Assembly (NCBI GenBank): GCA_905210845.1
Contig: CAJLYG010000132.1
Coordinates: 1 to 8,833 of the forward strand
DNA from: an uncultured Prevotella sp.
GTDB lineage: Bacteria > Bacteroidota > Bacteroidia > Bacteroidales > Bacteroidaceae
Reading direction: 5' to 3'
Length of the DNA: 8,833 nucleotides
The notes beneath the pieces were generated by a model, which worked only from the letters and a program-made list of their open reading frames with translations, made no database searches and had not been told where the DNA came from. Both the position numbers and the translations under genes were made by a program. Each line of letters opens with the position of its first letter. The first letter of the stretch is position 1. This document shows, piece after piece, positions 1 through 6,286 of this stretch.

Positions 1-213
1 GGAATGCCCACCAAACTGCGTTCCAACATATTCTTCGGGCAGCGATTGCGTTACAACATTCCGAACAGCAAGCGCATCATGCACCAAGCCATTTCGCTCT
101 ATTACGAAATCTCTACCTGCGACATCTACCTTATCTCAAAAATTACCAACAAAAGTTACCCTTGGAGCAAAACCCTTTCCCTCGATTTTTGGCAAATCGC
201 ACAGTTATCATGA
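1..213 (+). CDS. C-terminal fragment of an unidentified protein, open at left edge
   Basis: The frame is open from the first base to a TGA at 211-213, giving 70 codons, with an internal ATG at 4. Codons up to about 140 use C or G at the third position most of the time, which suggests real coding sequence; the last 20 or so codons lose that bias. The peptide is basic and aromatic (segments RLRYNIPNSKRIM and QAISLYYE), with no signal peptide or membrane span. I do not recognise a family, and it does not fit the part of IS66 TnpC expected just upstream of the next feature. No reverse frame stays open, so it is not the missing half of the receptor at 1012-2526. It may be the end of an unrelated gene cut by IS rearrangement. 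Confidence 0.35.
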   Translation, partial: GMPTKLRSNIFFGQRLRYNIPNSKRIMHQAISLYYEISTCDIYLISKITNKSYPWSKTLSLDFWQIAQLS

Positions 214-238
214 TTCAAAGCAGGCATTCTGACAAAAA

Positions 239-984
239 ATGGGCCAGAAGAGCGGACTGCTGTATGTCGTCTACCGAGACGGCTCGCGCGCCGGAGATGT
301 CATCTACGATGAGCTTCACGGATATCACGGCACCATGCACAGCGATGCGGCAAGCTTCTACAGAAAGATACAGGGCGACGATTTCCCCAATATAACAAGG
401 ATAGCCTGCCTGCAGCACATCAAGAGGAAGTTCATTGATTGCATGGACGCCGAGCCGGAAGCCAAGGAGATGGTCAAACTCATCAACAAGCTCTACCACG
501 AAGAACACAAACACAAGATAGGAGAAAACAGTTGGACGGTGGAGGACAACTTCAGTTGGCGACAACAGTACGCCCCCGCCATACTGGCAGAGATAAAGGA
601 CAAGCTCGATGAAATACTGAAAAAGCCGAACCTGCTTCCAGGCAGCGAACTGTCCGAGGCCGCCAGCTACTTCAACAACGAATGGGAGCGGTAGTCGACA
701 TCTTCAAGAGAGGCGACACCGCACTTGACAATAATCTCGTCGAACGGATGAATCGCTACTTCTTCATGTCCAGAAGGAGCTCACTCTTCTTCGGTTCTCA
801 TAAGGGAGCCGAAAGGGCAGCTGTGCTCTATACGCTCGCATTGTCTGCCAAGATGAACCATCTCAACATCTTTGAATACCTCACCGACATCCTTGACAAG
901 ACTGCCCAATGGCAACCCAATGCACCATTGGAGAATTATAGAAACCTATTGCCAGACCGTTGGCAACCTTCCACAAAAGACTAA
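239..984 (+). pseudogene. tnpC: IS66 family transposase TnpC, 5'-truncated and frameshifted
   Basis: TnpC is the DDE transposase of IS66 elements. Two frames carry its C-terminal half. The first (239-694) has the core-domain stretch LLYVVYRDGSR, then GTMHSDA (the region of the second catalytic Asp), and ACLQHIKRKF, matching the family CWAHxRRKF motif. The second frame (from about 692 to 984) has DNNLVERMNR with the catalytic Glu, then SLFFGSHKGAERAAVLYTLA and a YLTDIL tail, as in IS66 C-termini. Between CGG (689-691) and GTC (694-696) only two bases remain where a Leu codon is expected, so a one-base deletion explains the shift. A TGA at 230-232 closes the first frame upstream, and the N-terminal half with the first catalytic Asp is not found. 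The transposase cannot be functional from this copy. The bases look too unlike a slippery site for programmed frameshifting. Confidence 0.85.
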
Positions 985-1011
985 CAAAACTGGGAAAGCC
1001 TCCTCTCTTGA

Positions 1012-2526
1012 TCAGTTTTTTTGTGGCAATACGTGAATACCGATACGCTTACTCTTTAATCCAAAGTCGCACATTCTTGTTTTATTTCTTCTTATGTCAA
1101 GGCTATTGCGATAGCGTATACCAGGCTCCGGAAAATAGAGGTCGTCCTCATCGGTATTCTGATTTGTGTAGCTGTATGTTCCGATAATAGACGTATTGTT
1201 GGAAAGAGACTTCGAGAGTTGGAAGTCCCCGGCAAGCGTGACATTGAGGTTGCCCCAGTTGAACTTGTTGTCCGTTGTGTTGCGGTATTCGTTCCAGTTA
1301 CTTTCATCCTTTATTCCGTACCTGTCTCTGCCGGAGTAAAGGCTTATCCACAACTTGTTGTCGTTGCCAAGACGGTGGGTAATCTTGGTGTTGAAGTCGT
1401 GGAAGGCATAGCTCAGGCGGAACTTCTCACCGTCATCCTTTTGTCTGTTGATAATGGCGTAAGCAGGAACAAGCAAAAGGTCTATCCAGCTTCTGCGCAA
1501 TGCAACGTTGTAGGAAGTTTTGCCCTTTACGATAGGACCTTCAAACTGCAGCCTTCCGTCAATAAGTCCTAAAGAGAAGGTGCCGTGGTGCTCATACATA
1601 TTTCCGTCTTTGGTTCTCACATCCGTAATCGACGACACCCTGCCACTGTATCTCGCAGGAAATCCAGACTTGTAGAAGTCCACGTTCTTGATAATATCCG
1701 CATTATAGGCAGAGAACAGACCAAACGAGTGGTTGGTCTGATAGGTTGGTGTTCCGTCGAGGAGAAACAGGTTCTCATCCGCATTGCCGCCATGGACAAG
1801 AAGTCCGCCCGACAACTCTACGCCTTGTGCAACGCCAGAAGTCTGTTGTAACGTCTTTACGAGATCGGGTGAACTGAGCAACGAGAATTCTGTCTTTATA
1901 TCTTCCTGCCTGAGAGTAAGTTTCCCTGTCTGTGTCGTATTCAGCGGAGAGTTGACATCGCCGCTTACCACGACCTCTTTTATCTGCATCGTACTGTTTA
2001 TGACAATGTCCTCACGCATGTCTCTTTGAATGTTAACGCGTAACGTCTTCTGCCTTTGCCCGAACCATGAGACATCAATGACATGTTCACCCTTGTCTAA
2101 AAACAATGTATAATGTCCACGCTCGTCTGTCAAAGTTCCCGTCTTCGAAGTGCGGTCACAAAGCGATACGTTTATCAGAGTCTCTCCTACGGAATCCCTC
2201 ACAATTCCTTTTAGCCGGAATGGTTTGGCTGGTACTTGTCTGGCTATAGGTTTCACAGACGGATCCTTAGACAACAAGATATTGGAGCCATGCCGTTCGT
2301 ATCTGATGCCATTGGCCGAAAAGACTTGTTCAAAAGCTTGCTTGAGCGTCAAGACCCTGACATCCTTTCCCCTATATGGATTTTTCAAGTAAAGGTCTGA
2401 CTCATAAATGAAATGAACGTGATGTATGCTTTGCAACTTCCGCATCTGGTCGTAGACAGTACCAGACTGAGCGACAGCCGACAGACTCCCGAATACAAAA
2501 AATATATAAAGCATTATCGCTTTCAT
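1012..2526 (-). CDS. TonB-dependent receptor with STN signalling domain, truncated by IS66
   Basis: Outer-membrane transporter and signal transducer of the cell-surface signalling type, substrate unknown. Visible order: signal peptide (residues 1-20, ending SAVAQ); STN domain (about 22-86), which in such receptors contacts the anti-sigma protein in the periplasm; carboxypeptidase-regulatory-like beta-sandwich (about 103-166, starting FRLKGIVRD); TonB plug (about 200-308, with LLVHGGNADENLFLLDGTP and SGFPARYSGRVSSITDV); then only the first beta-barrel strands. The family usually has some 750-900 residues, whereas this frame ends at 504. Native sequence stops at Lys491; Ser492 spans the junction and the last residues are IS-encoded. 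It lacks the SusC hallmarks and has no SusD neighbour. The start overlaps the anti-sigma stop as ATGA, implying translational coupling. The truncated product probably cannot form a barrel or transport anything. Confidence 0.9.
   Translation of the reverse strand: MKAIMLYIFFVFGSLSAVAQSGTVYDQMRKLQSIHHVHFIYESDLYLKNPYRGKDVRVLTLKQAFEQVFSANGIRYERHGSNILLSKDPSVKPIARQVPAKPFRLKGIVRDSVGETLINVSLCDRTSKTGTLTDERGHYTLFLDKGEHVIDVSWFGQRQKTLRVNIQRDMREDIVINSTMQIKEVVVSGDVNSPLNTTQTGKLTLRQEDIKTEFSLLSSPDLVKTLQQTSGVAQGVELSGGLLVHGGNADENLFLLDGTPTYQTNHSFGLFSAYNADIIKNVDFYKSGFPARYSGRVSSITDVRTKDGNMYEHHGTFSLGLIDGRLQFEGPIVKGKTSYNVALRRSWIDLLLVPAYAIINRQKDDGEKFRLSYAFHDFNTKITHRLGNDNKLWISLYSGRDRYGIKDESNWNEYRNTTDNKFNWGNLNVTLAGDFQLSKSLSNNTSIIGTYSYTNQNTDEDDLYFPEPGIRYRNSLDIRRNKTRMCDFGLKSKRIGIHVLPQKN
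1032..1052 (-). repeat. Right terminal inverted repeat of the IS66 element
   Basis: On the minus strand the element begins GTAAGCGTATCGGTATTCAC, the usual GTAAGCG-type tip of IS66 elements. It starts exactly where the interrupted receptor gene changes from family-like to unrelated sequence. The partner repeat at the left end is absent from the window, so the repeat length is estimated. Confidence 0.6.
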
Positions 2527-3008
2527 TTTACCTTTTCAATCTTTATATTCAGAGTTGCCTGTAGCAGATCTATGGCTTCGTCAACATTGTGAGCCTCAAA
2601 CTCCCCCGATATATCTTTTGTAGTATCACTGGCTTCAAGCTGAACGCCATAAAAGTTAGAAATATCCTTCAGCGCCGAGTTGACAGGTGTGTTGTCAAAA
2701 CGGAATATCTTCACGCTGTCCTTTACTTGCACAGAAACTTTTGTCAAAGTATCAGTTACCATCTTTTCTTTATTAGCAGATGGCGTCTTCGGGGTTATTT
2801 TACTACGATTAGCGATAAATACGGTAGCAGCAACGGCTATAATCGCTGCAACCGCAATGCATGCTACTGCAAGCCACCGCCTGCTGGATGTTCTTGTTGA
2901 TAATCCAGACAATCCCAAAAACTCATTCCACGCCGTATCGGGGTTCTTGTGTCCTTCCTTATACTGGTTTACAACAAACTGTAGCTCGTCGTTATTATTC
3001 TCTTTCAT
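2523..3008 (-). CDS. Small FecR-like anti-sigma factor, single membrane span
   Basis: A 161-residue inner-membrane protein placed between an ECF sigma gene and an STN-bearing TonB receptor, the usual position of FecR-type anti-sigma factors. Residues 1-44 are cytoplasmic and should bind the sigma factor. Residues 45-66 form a hydrophobic membrane helix (WLAVACIAVAAIIAVAATVF). Residues about 101-159 (FRFDNTPVNSALKDISNFYG through DEAIDLLQATLNIKI) form a beta-alpha-beta domain like the DUF4974 C-terminal domain of Bacteroidota FecR proteins, itself similar to STN. The large central FecR domain of typical 300-400-residue relatives is missing, leaving only a roughly 35-residue linker. It starts 12 bp after the sigma stop and its TGA overlaps the receptor ATG. 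The family role is inferred from gene order and domain layout. Confidence 0.8.
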   Translation of the reverse strand: MKENNNDELQFVVNQYKEGHKNPDTAWNEFLGLSGLSTRTSSRRWLAVACIAVAAIIAVAATVFIANRSKITPKTPSANKEKMVTDTLTKVSVQVKDSVKIFRFDNTPVNSALKDISNFYGVQLEASDTTKDISGEFEAHNVDEAIDLLQATLNIKIEKVK

Positions 3009-3020
3009 AGTATATCGTGT

Positions 3021-3524
3021 TTAAAAGAAAACCAACAAATATATCTCCTTGGCCTTGCCACGCAAAGTCTTGTAAGCCTTATACAGGTGCGCCTCCACAG
3101 TCTTTACGGATATTCCTAAAGTTTGAGAAATCTCATCGTTATGCATCCCGTCTCGTTTGCTCATCAGTAAAACTTCACGTTGCACAGGAGGCAAACTGCC
3201 AATAGCTGTCCAAAGTCTTGCCTCACGTACGCTGCGCTCTGACACATCATCAAGATCCTCAGAAGTCCTGCTCGTCTCAGTCAATTGTACTGTTTGACCC
3301 ACATGCCTTGCCTTATCAAGACTCCCATTCCTCACCATTTGGTATAGGTAATGTTTGGGGGTGAGTATTTCATCTCCATGCTCGATTCTTTCCGACAACT
3401 TAAGAAAACAGTCCATAACAACATCTTCAGCCGTGTCCATGTCTCCGACAAAGTGCAAGGAAAACATGCACAGCGCATCCCAATTGCTCTTGAATAGTCT
3501 TTCTATCTTATTCCTATCTGACAT
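3021..3524 (-). CDS. ECF-type RNA polymerase sigma factor
   Basis: A 167-residue sigma factor with only regions 2 and 4, as in extracytoplasmic-function sigmas. Region 2 covers about residues 8-75, with the core-binding helix DTAEDVVMDCFLKLSERI. Region 4 covers about 104-160, with LPPVQREVLLM and a helix-turn-helix HNDEISQTLGISVKTVEAHL that reads the -35 element. It should direct RNA polymerase to a small regulon once released by the membrane anti-sigma encoded 12 bp downstream. The start at 3524 gives the normal N-terminus for the family, and a Bacteroidota promoter lies about 60 bp upstream. Its length is normal and no lesion is seen. With the receptor broken it may stay sequestered, or respond to a different input; that is inference. 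Confidence 0.92.
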   Translation of the reverse strand: MSDRNKIERLFKSNWDALCMFSLHFVGDMDTAEDVVMDCFLKLSERIEHGDEILTPKHYLYQMVRNGSLDKARHVGQTVQLTETSRTSEDLDDVSERSVREARLWTAIGSLPPVQREVLLMSKRDGMHNDEISQTLGISVKTVEAHLYKAYKTLRGKAKEIYLLVFF

Positions 3525-3563
3525 TTTTTACCGTTCTATTTATTACTATGACGTGATTTGCTC

Positions 3564-3657
3564 AAAAAACACTTGCTACTATCACCACAAAGTTACATTT
3601 TTTTTGCGAGAACAAAAAAAATATCAATTTCGAGTAAGTGTTTTTTTTGTTTTCTCG
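3564..3657. repeat. Two nested inverted repeats around the divergent promoter region
   Basis: First pair: AAAAAACACTTGCT (3564-3577) against AGTAAGTGTTTTTT (3633-3646), 13 of 14 positions complementary, lying on either side of the sigma promoter. Second pair: CGAGAACAAAAAAAA (3607-3621) against TTTTTTTTGTTTTCTCG (3641-3657), with a two-base length difference. Both are A/T-rich, so part of the match may be chance. Their placement between divergent genes fits an operator or a structured leader. Confidence 0.4.
3588..3616 (-). promoter_or_regulatory. Probable housekeeping promoter of the sigma / anti-sigma / receptor operon
   Basis: On the minus strand TTTG (3616-3613), a 17-base spacer and TAACTTTG (3595-3588) match the Bacteroidota -33/-7 pattern TTTG ... 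TAnnTTTG. Transcription would begin near 3582, leaving a leader of roughly 60 bases before the sigma start at 3524. No match of this quality was found for the divergent gene at 3699. Confidence 0.65.
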
Positions 3658-3698
3658 TCTTGTATATGGTTTGGTAATCATTTAATTATTATAAAATC

Positions 3699-4283
3699 AT
3701 GAAGAAATTATTATTAATACTTTTTCTCGCTGTCATGGTTTTAAGTTCTAAAGCCCAAAATGAGGCTAAGACTTGGACCATACAGCCAAAAGTCGGACTG
3801 AACATTGCTAATTTGACTAATGGAGATGGGAATAAAGTGCGTACAGGCATCTCTGCCGGTGTTGAATTGGAATATCATCTCACCGATATGTTTTCTCTTT
3901 CGTCCGGTGTCATGTATTCTATGCAGGGTTGCAAGAATAAGTATTATGCCAACACCGATTTAACCAACAAGTTAGACTATATAAATATTCCGATCATTGC
4001 GAATGTTTATGTAGCAAAGGGACTTGCTGTCAAACTAGGTGTACAGCCAGGGTTTAATATCCGTAATAAGACGACAGGCTCTCTCGGAGATTTGGCGAAA
4101 GATACATATAAAGACTCAGAAGTTAGGCCTTTTGACTTCTCGATACCTATAGGGGTAAGTTATGAATACCATTCTTTTGTAGTTGGCGCAAGATATAATT
4201 GGGGACTTACAAATGTTATTAAGAATACAAATCTTAAGAATTCTGTTTTTCAGTTAACCCTCGGATATAAATTTAAATTGTAG
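3699..4283 (+). CDS. Outer-membrane beta-barrel protein (PorT / OMP_b-brl type)
   Basis: A 194-residue secreted protein. Residues 1-19 are a signal peptide (MKKLLLILFLAVMVLSSKA) with cleavage near Ala19-Gln20. The mature part has alternating hydrophobic strands typical of small eight-stranded barrels: WTIQPKVGLNIANL, GISAGVELEYHLTDMFSLSSGVMYS, YINIPIIANVYVAKGLAVKLGVQPGF, FDFSIPIGVSYEY, FVVGARYNWGLTNV and a last strand FQLTLGYKFKL, the amphipathic ending expected for insertion by the Bam machinery. This is the common Bacteroidota porin-like family; the ligand or role is unknown. It is divergent from the sigma operon and could belong to its regulon, but no sigma-specific promoter can be recognised. 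The region TATATGGTTTGG (from about 3663) is one base off the TAnnTTTG spacing. No start-deciding ribosome-binding site is visible. Confidence 0.88.
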   Translation: MKKLLLILFLAVMVLSSKAQNEAKTWTIQPKVGLNIANLTNGDGNKVRTGISAGVELEYHLTDMFSLSSGVMYSMQGCKNKYYANTDLTNKLDYINIPIIANVYVAKGLAVKLGVQPGFNIRNKTTGSLGDLAKDTYKDSEVRPFDFSIPIGVSYEYHSFVVGARYNWGLTNVIKNTNLKNSVFQLTLGYKFKL

Positions 4284-4358
4284 ATACCTCCAGCTAGGAT
4301 TGCAATTCGTGAGCGAACATTTCTTCACGAAAGGAGATTTCCTACTGAATAAATTGCG

Positions 4359-4441
4359 ATTTTCACATCTATGCGATCTGTACATCTGTTGTTTGAAATA
4401 TAATGGCTTAAATGCACAGATACCCGCATAGATGTTGAAAT
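4359..4441. repeat. Imperfect inverted repeat in the intergenic gap
   Basis: ATTTTCACATCTATGCG (4359-4375) is complementary to 4425-4441 at 15 of 17 positions, including 11 contiguous bases, and the stem can continue inward with ATCTGT (4376-4381) against ACAGAT (4416-4421). About 34 bases remain in the loop. There is no following T-run, so it is not a standard terminator. It could be an RNA structure, a regulator site or the edge of a lost small element. Confidence 0.5.
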
Positions 4442-4451
4442 TGATTTCATT

Positions 4452-4526
4452 ATGCTGGCAGCATGTGAGAATAATGCAGAGGTATCGTTAAACATTGATA
4501 CTCAGCAAATAATAGAAAGATTGTAA
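4452..4526 (+). pseudogene. Relic of a lipoprotein N-terminus, related to the next gene
   Basis: A 24-codon frame reads M-LAAC-ENNAEVSLNIDTQQIIERL and stops. It aligns with residues 16-39 of the lipoprotein starting 13 bases downstream (FFLSCSENKGEPSLDAITQQ then IIDNG), sharing the lipobox cysteine, EN, SL and TQQII. The DNA also shares CAAATAATAGA at equivalent places. Upstream of the Met the frame remains open only to a TAA at 4401 and lacks a clear charged signal-peptide start, so this looks like the eroded end of a duplicated paralogue and probably not a working gene. A chance match is less likely but possible over so short a length. Confidence 0.45.
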
Positions 4527-4538
4527 ATAATTATAATT

Positions 4539-5954
4539 ATGAAACGCATTTTTTGTATTTTTACCGTCCTACTTCTTATTTTCTTTTTCCTCTCATGTAG
4601 TGAAAATAAGGGAGAGCCTTCATTAGACGCTATTACCCAACAAATAATAGATAATGGAATGTCTGTGTCCGAAAATGGATGCGACACGGCCATAGCATTT
4701 CCTTATACTTCAAATGGCTACCAGACAAGGATAGAGTATCAAGATGGAAGTTCAAAATGGTGTACTTTAAAGGACAGTATTACTCCAGACAAGAAATCCT
4801 CAATAATAAATCTGAAAGTGCTTCCATCGGATACGAACTTGTTTGAAAGGAAAGCTATCCTTGTAGTGGAGGCAACCAATGGTAATGTATATAATATCAA
4901 GATATCACAGAAACCTTATCGTTCTGCCTATCCCGAGAAGATTAGCTATACGATGTCTGCATCCGGAGGGGATTTGACTGTCAAAGTAAAGGCTAACTGT
5001 TCTTTTAATACCGCTTTTGTTTGGAGAATTGACGGATATGGTAATTCTGCTCATATCAGACATGTCGATTGGATACATGGGGACGTGGGCAAAGACATAG
5101 AGCCATCAGCCAATGGTGAAGCCACATTGCATTTCCGCGTTGACCTCAACACTGGTTGGGGAAGAAGTGCAACTCTTTTATTTAGACACGTCGGAAGTGA
5201 TCAGCGAATTAAGTCAAGGGACTTTGAAATACGACAGGAGCCAAGAACTTTTCAGGCTAATGAAGAGTATAATATTCCTGTTATGACAGACAGAGACCCT
5301 TTAAATGTTGTATTCGGACAAGAAAACGAAAATTTGAATAGGATCAAGAACTTGTCTATAAATGGCTTAGTAGATATGGGAGACATGAGTTATTTTGCCA
5401 ATTTTGCAAAGAACTATTCTCTGCAAACTATAGACCTCTCAAATACACATTTTGACCGGAGCAGTCGCTTTGATGACAAGGAGAAGACAGTCTCTGAAAG
5501 AATGTTTTTTGGAAGCATGTGTTCTAATATAGCAATCCCTTCCAATACTGTATATATAAGAAAAGAAGCATTTGCCAAGTGTAGCCGATTATCCCATTTT
5601 ACAATACCTCAAACGGTAAGGTATATTGGGGATAGGGCATTTGCGATTTGTGATAATTTAAGAGACATCACAATAATGCATGATTCAAAATTGACAAGCA
5701 TCGGTGACGAAGCGTTTAATACGGGCTCTGTACTAAATCAGCTGTTTATTCCGTCAACGGTACATAACTTATCTGCCAAAGCTCTTGTCGGTCTCCATAC
5801 CAAAGAGCTCCATGTAGGATGGACAACGCCTCCTGCGCTAAGTAAAGGCTTTACTTCAAAAGGGTGCACACTCTATGTTCCTAAGGGATGCGTCGAAAAA
5901 TACAAGTCAGCTAATTTTTGGAAAGATTGTGATCAAATACTTGAAGAACCCTAA
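4539..5954 (+). CDS. Lipoprotein with two BACON-like domains and BspA-type leucine-rich repeats
   Basis: A 471-residue probable surface lipoprotein. The signal peptide ends in the lipobox FLSC, with lipidated Cys20 followed by S-E-N. Residues about 45-126 and 136-235 look like BACON domains, each closing with the typical IxISQKP / FEIRQEP strand; BACON domains are beta-sandwiches common in Bacteroidota surface lipoproteins that bind carbohydrate or mucin. Residues about 290-455 carry LRR_5 (BspA, Treponema-type) repeats, for example IPSNTVYIRKEAFAKCSRL, IPQTVRYIGDRAFAICDNL and SIGDEAFNTGSVLNQLFIPS. The last 30 residues (CTLYVPKGCVEKYKSANFW) are the usual BspA cap. Such proteins generally mediate adhesion or ligand capture; the target here is unknown. 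Start: the ATG at 4539 gives a compact K/R-led signal peptide. It is followed by a probable terminator, so transcription likely ends here. Confidence 0.88.
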   Translation: MKRIFCIFTVLLLIFFFLSCSENKGEPSLDAITQQIIDNGMSVSENGCDTAIAFPYTSNGYQTRIEYQDGSSKWCTLKDSITPDKKSSIINLKVLPSDTNLFERKAILVVEATNGNVYNIKISQKPYRSAYPEKISYTMSASGGDLTVKVKANCSFNTAFVWRIDGYGNSAHIRHVDWIHGDVGKDIEPSANGEATLHFRVDLNTGWGRSATLLFRHVGSDQRIKSRDFEIRQEPRTFQANEEYNIPVMTDRDPLNVVFGQENENLNRIKNLSINGLVDMGDMSYFANFAKNYSLQTIDLSNTHFDRSSRFDDKEKTVSERMFFGSMCSNIAIPSNTVYIRKEAFAKCSRLSHFTIPQTVRYIGDRAFAICDNLRDITIMHDSKLTSIGDEAFNTGSVLNQLFIPSTVHNLSAKALVGLHTKELHVGWTTPPALSKGFTSKGCTLYVPKGCVEKYKSANFWKDCDQILEEP

Positions 5955-5977
5955 TTAATAAAAAATAACAAGTCATA

Positions 5978-6027
5978 ATTCCCCTTCCTTTTGCCTTAAG
6001 GATGGGGAATAATCAGAAAGTTTTTTT
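5978..6027 (+). terminator. Probable intrinsic terminator of the lipoprotein gene
   Basis: Stem ATTCCCC-T-TCCTT (5978-5990) pairs with AAGGA-T-GGGGAAT (5998-6010): 12 pairs with one T-T mismatch and a 7-base loop. Seven T residues follow at 6021-6027, about 10 bases after the stem, which is farther than in ideal terminators. It lies 24 bases after the stop codon. Confidence 0.55.
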
Positions 6028-6098
6028 GAAGATGATGAGAAAAGGATGTTTTGCTTTGCTGCGTGTCTCAAAGCTCTCTAAAATCGATGAATTCCCCC

Positions 6099-6142
6099 CA
6101 GACCACTTACAGACCATATAGAGGTCTTAACAGACCACATAG
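6099..6142. repeat. Three CAGACCA copies with helical-turn spacing
   Basis: CAGACCA occurs at 6099-6105, 6110-6116 and 6131-6137, start-to-start distances 11 and 21. Copies two and three extend to ACAGACCAYATAG. Copy two also sits in a small inverted repeat AGACC-N7-GGTCT (6111-6127). The spacing would put all three on one face of the helix, as in operators bound cooperatively, but no regulator is identified. Apart from these copies and the terminator, I see nothing in 5955-6210. Confidence 0.4.
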
Positions 6143-6211
6143 AAATTCTAAAATATTCTAATAGACAAGAAGTTATCTATGTGCAATAGTGTCAAATCAA
6201 AAGTAAATGCT

Positions 6212-6219
6212 TATTTTTG
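6212..6219 (+). promoter_or_regulatory. Possible Bacteroidota -7 promoter element
   Basis: TATTTTTG fits TAnnTTTG and lies about 67 bases before the small ORF at 6287. No TTTG is found 17-20 bases upstream, and the surroundings are A/T-rich, so a chance match is possible. Confidence 0.3.
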
Positions 6220-6286
6220 TAGACAATATCGTTGAAGCCGACCCTGGAAAGAACCGACTTTTTTAGTATGAAGCAATTGATTGGAC

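Larger units (their letters stand above)
233..1052 (+). mobile_element. IS66-family insertion sequence remnant (right part)
   Basis: This segment holds the 3' half of an IS66 tnpC gene and a right end that, read outward-in on the minus strand, starts GTAAGCGTATCGG. IS66-family termini characteristically begin with GTAA, often GTAAGCG. The right boundary at 1052 is well placed because the receptor reading frame on the minus strand keeps its family-like sequence up to that base and then changes to IS sequence. The left boundary is uncertain: recognisable TnpC sequence starts near 239 and no matching left terminus or tnpA/tnpB genes are in the window. A complete IS66 element is usually about 2.5 kb, so this copy is either cut at its 5' side near 233 or interrupted by other DNA. 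An 8-bp target duplication would include 1053-1060, but the second copy is not visible. Confidence 0.75.

Noticed and set aside
682..700. Programmed frameshift in IS66 tnpC
   Set aside because: No slippery heptamer is present, and the 5' half of the gene is also missing, so simple decay is the better explanation.
1219..1572. Plus-strand frame inside the receptor gene
   Set aside because: It is antisense to a receptor with clear domains and has no independent support.
6032..6121. 29-codon plus-strand frame starting with two ATGs
   Set aside because: It starts immediately after the terminator T-run, ends inside the CAGACCA repeats and has no recognisable protein features; too short to support.
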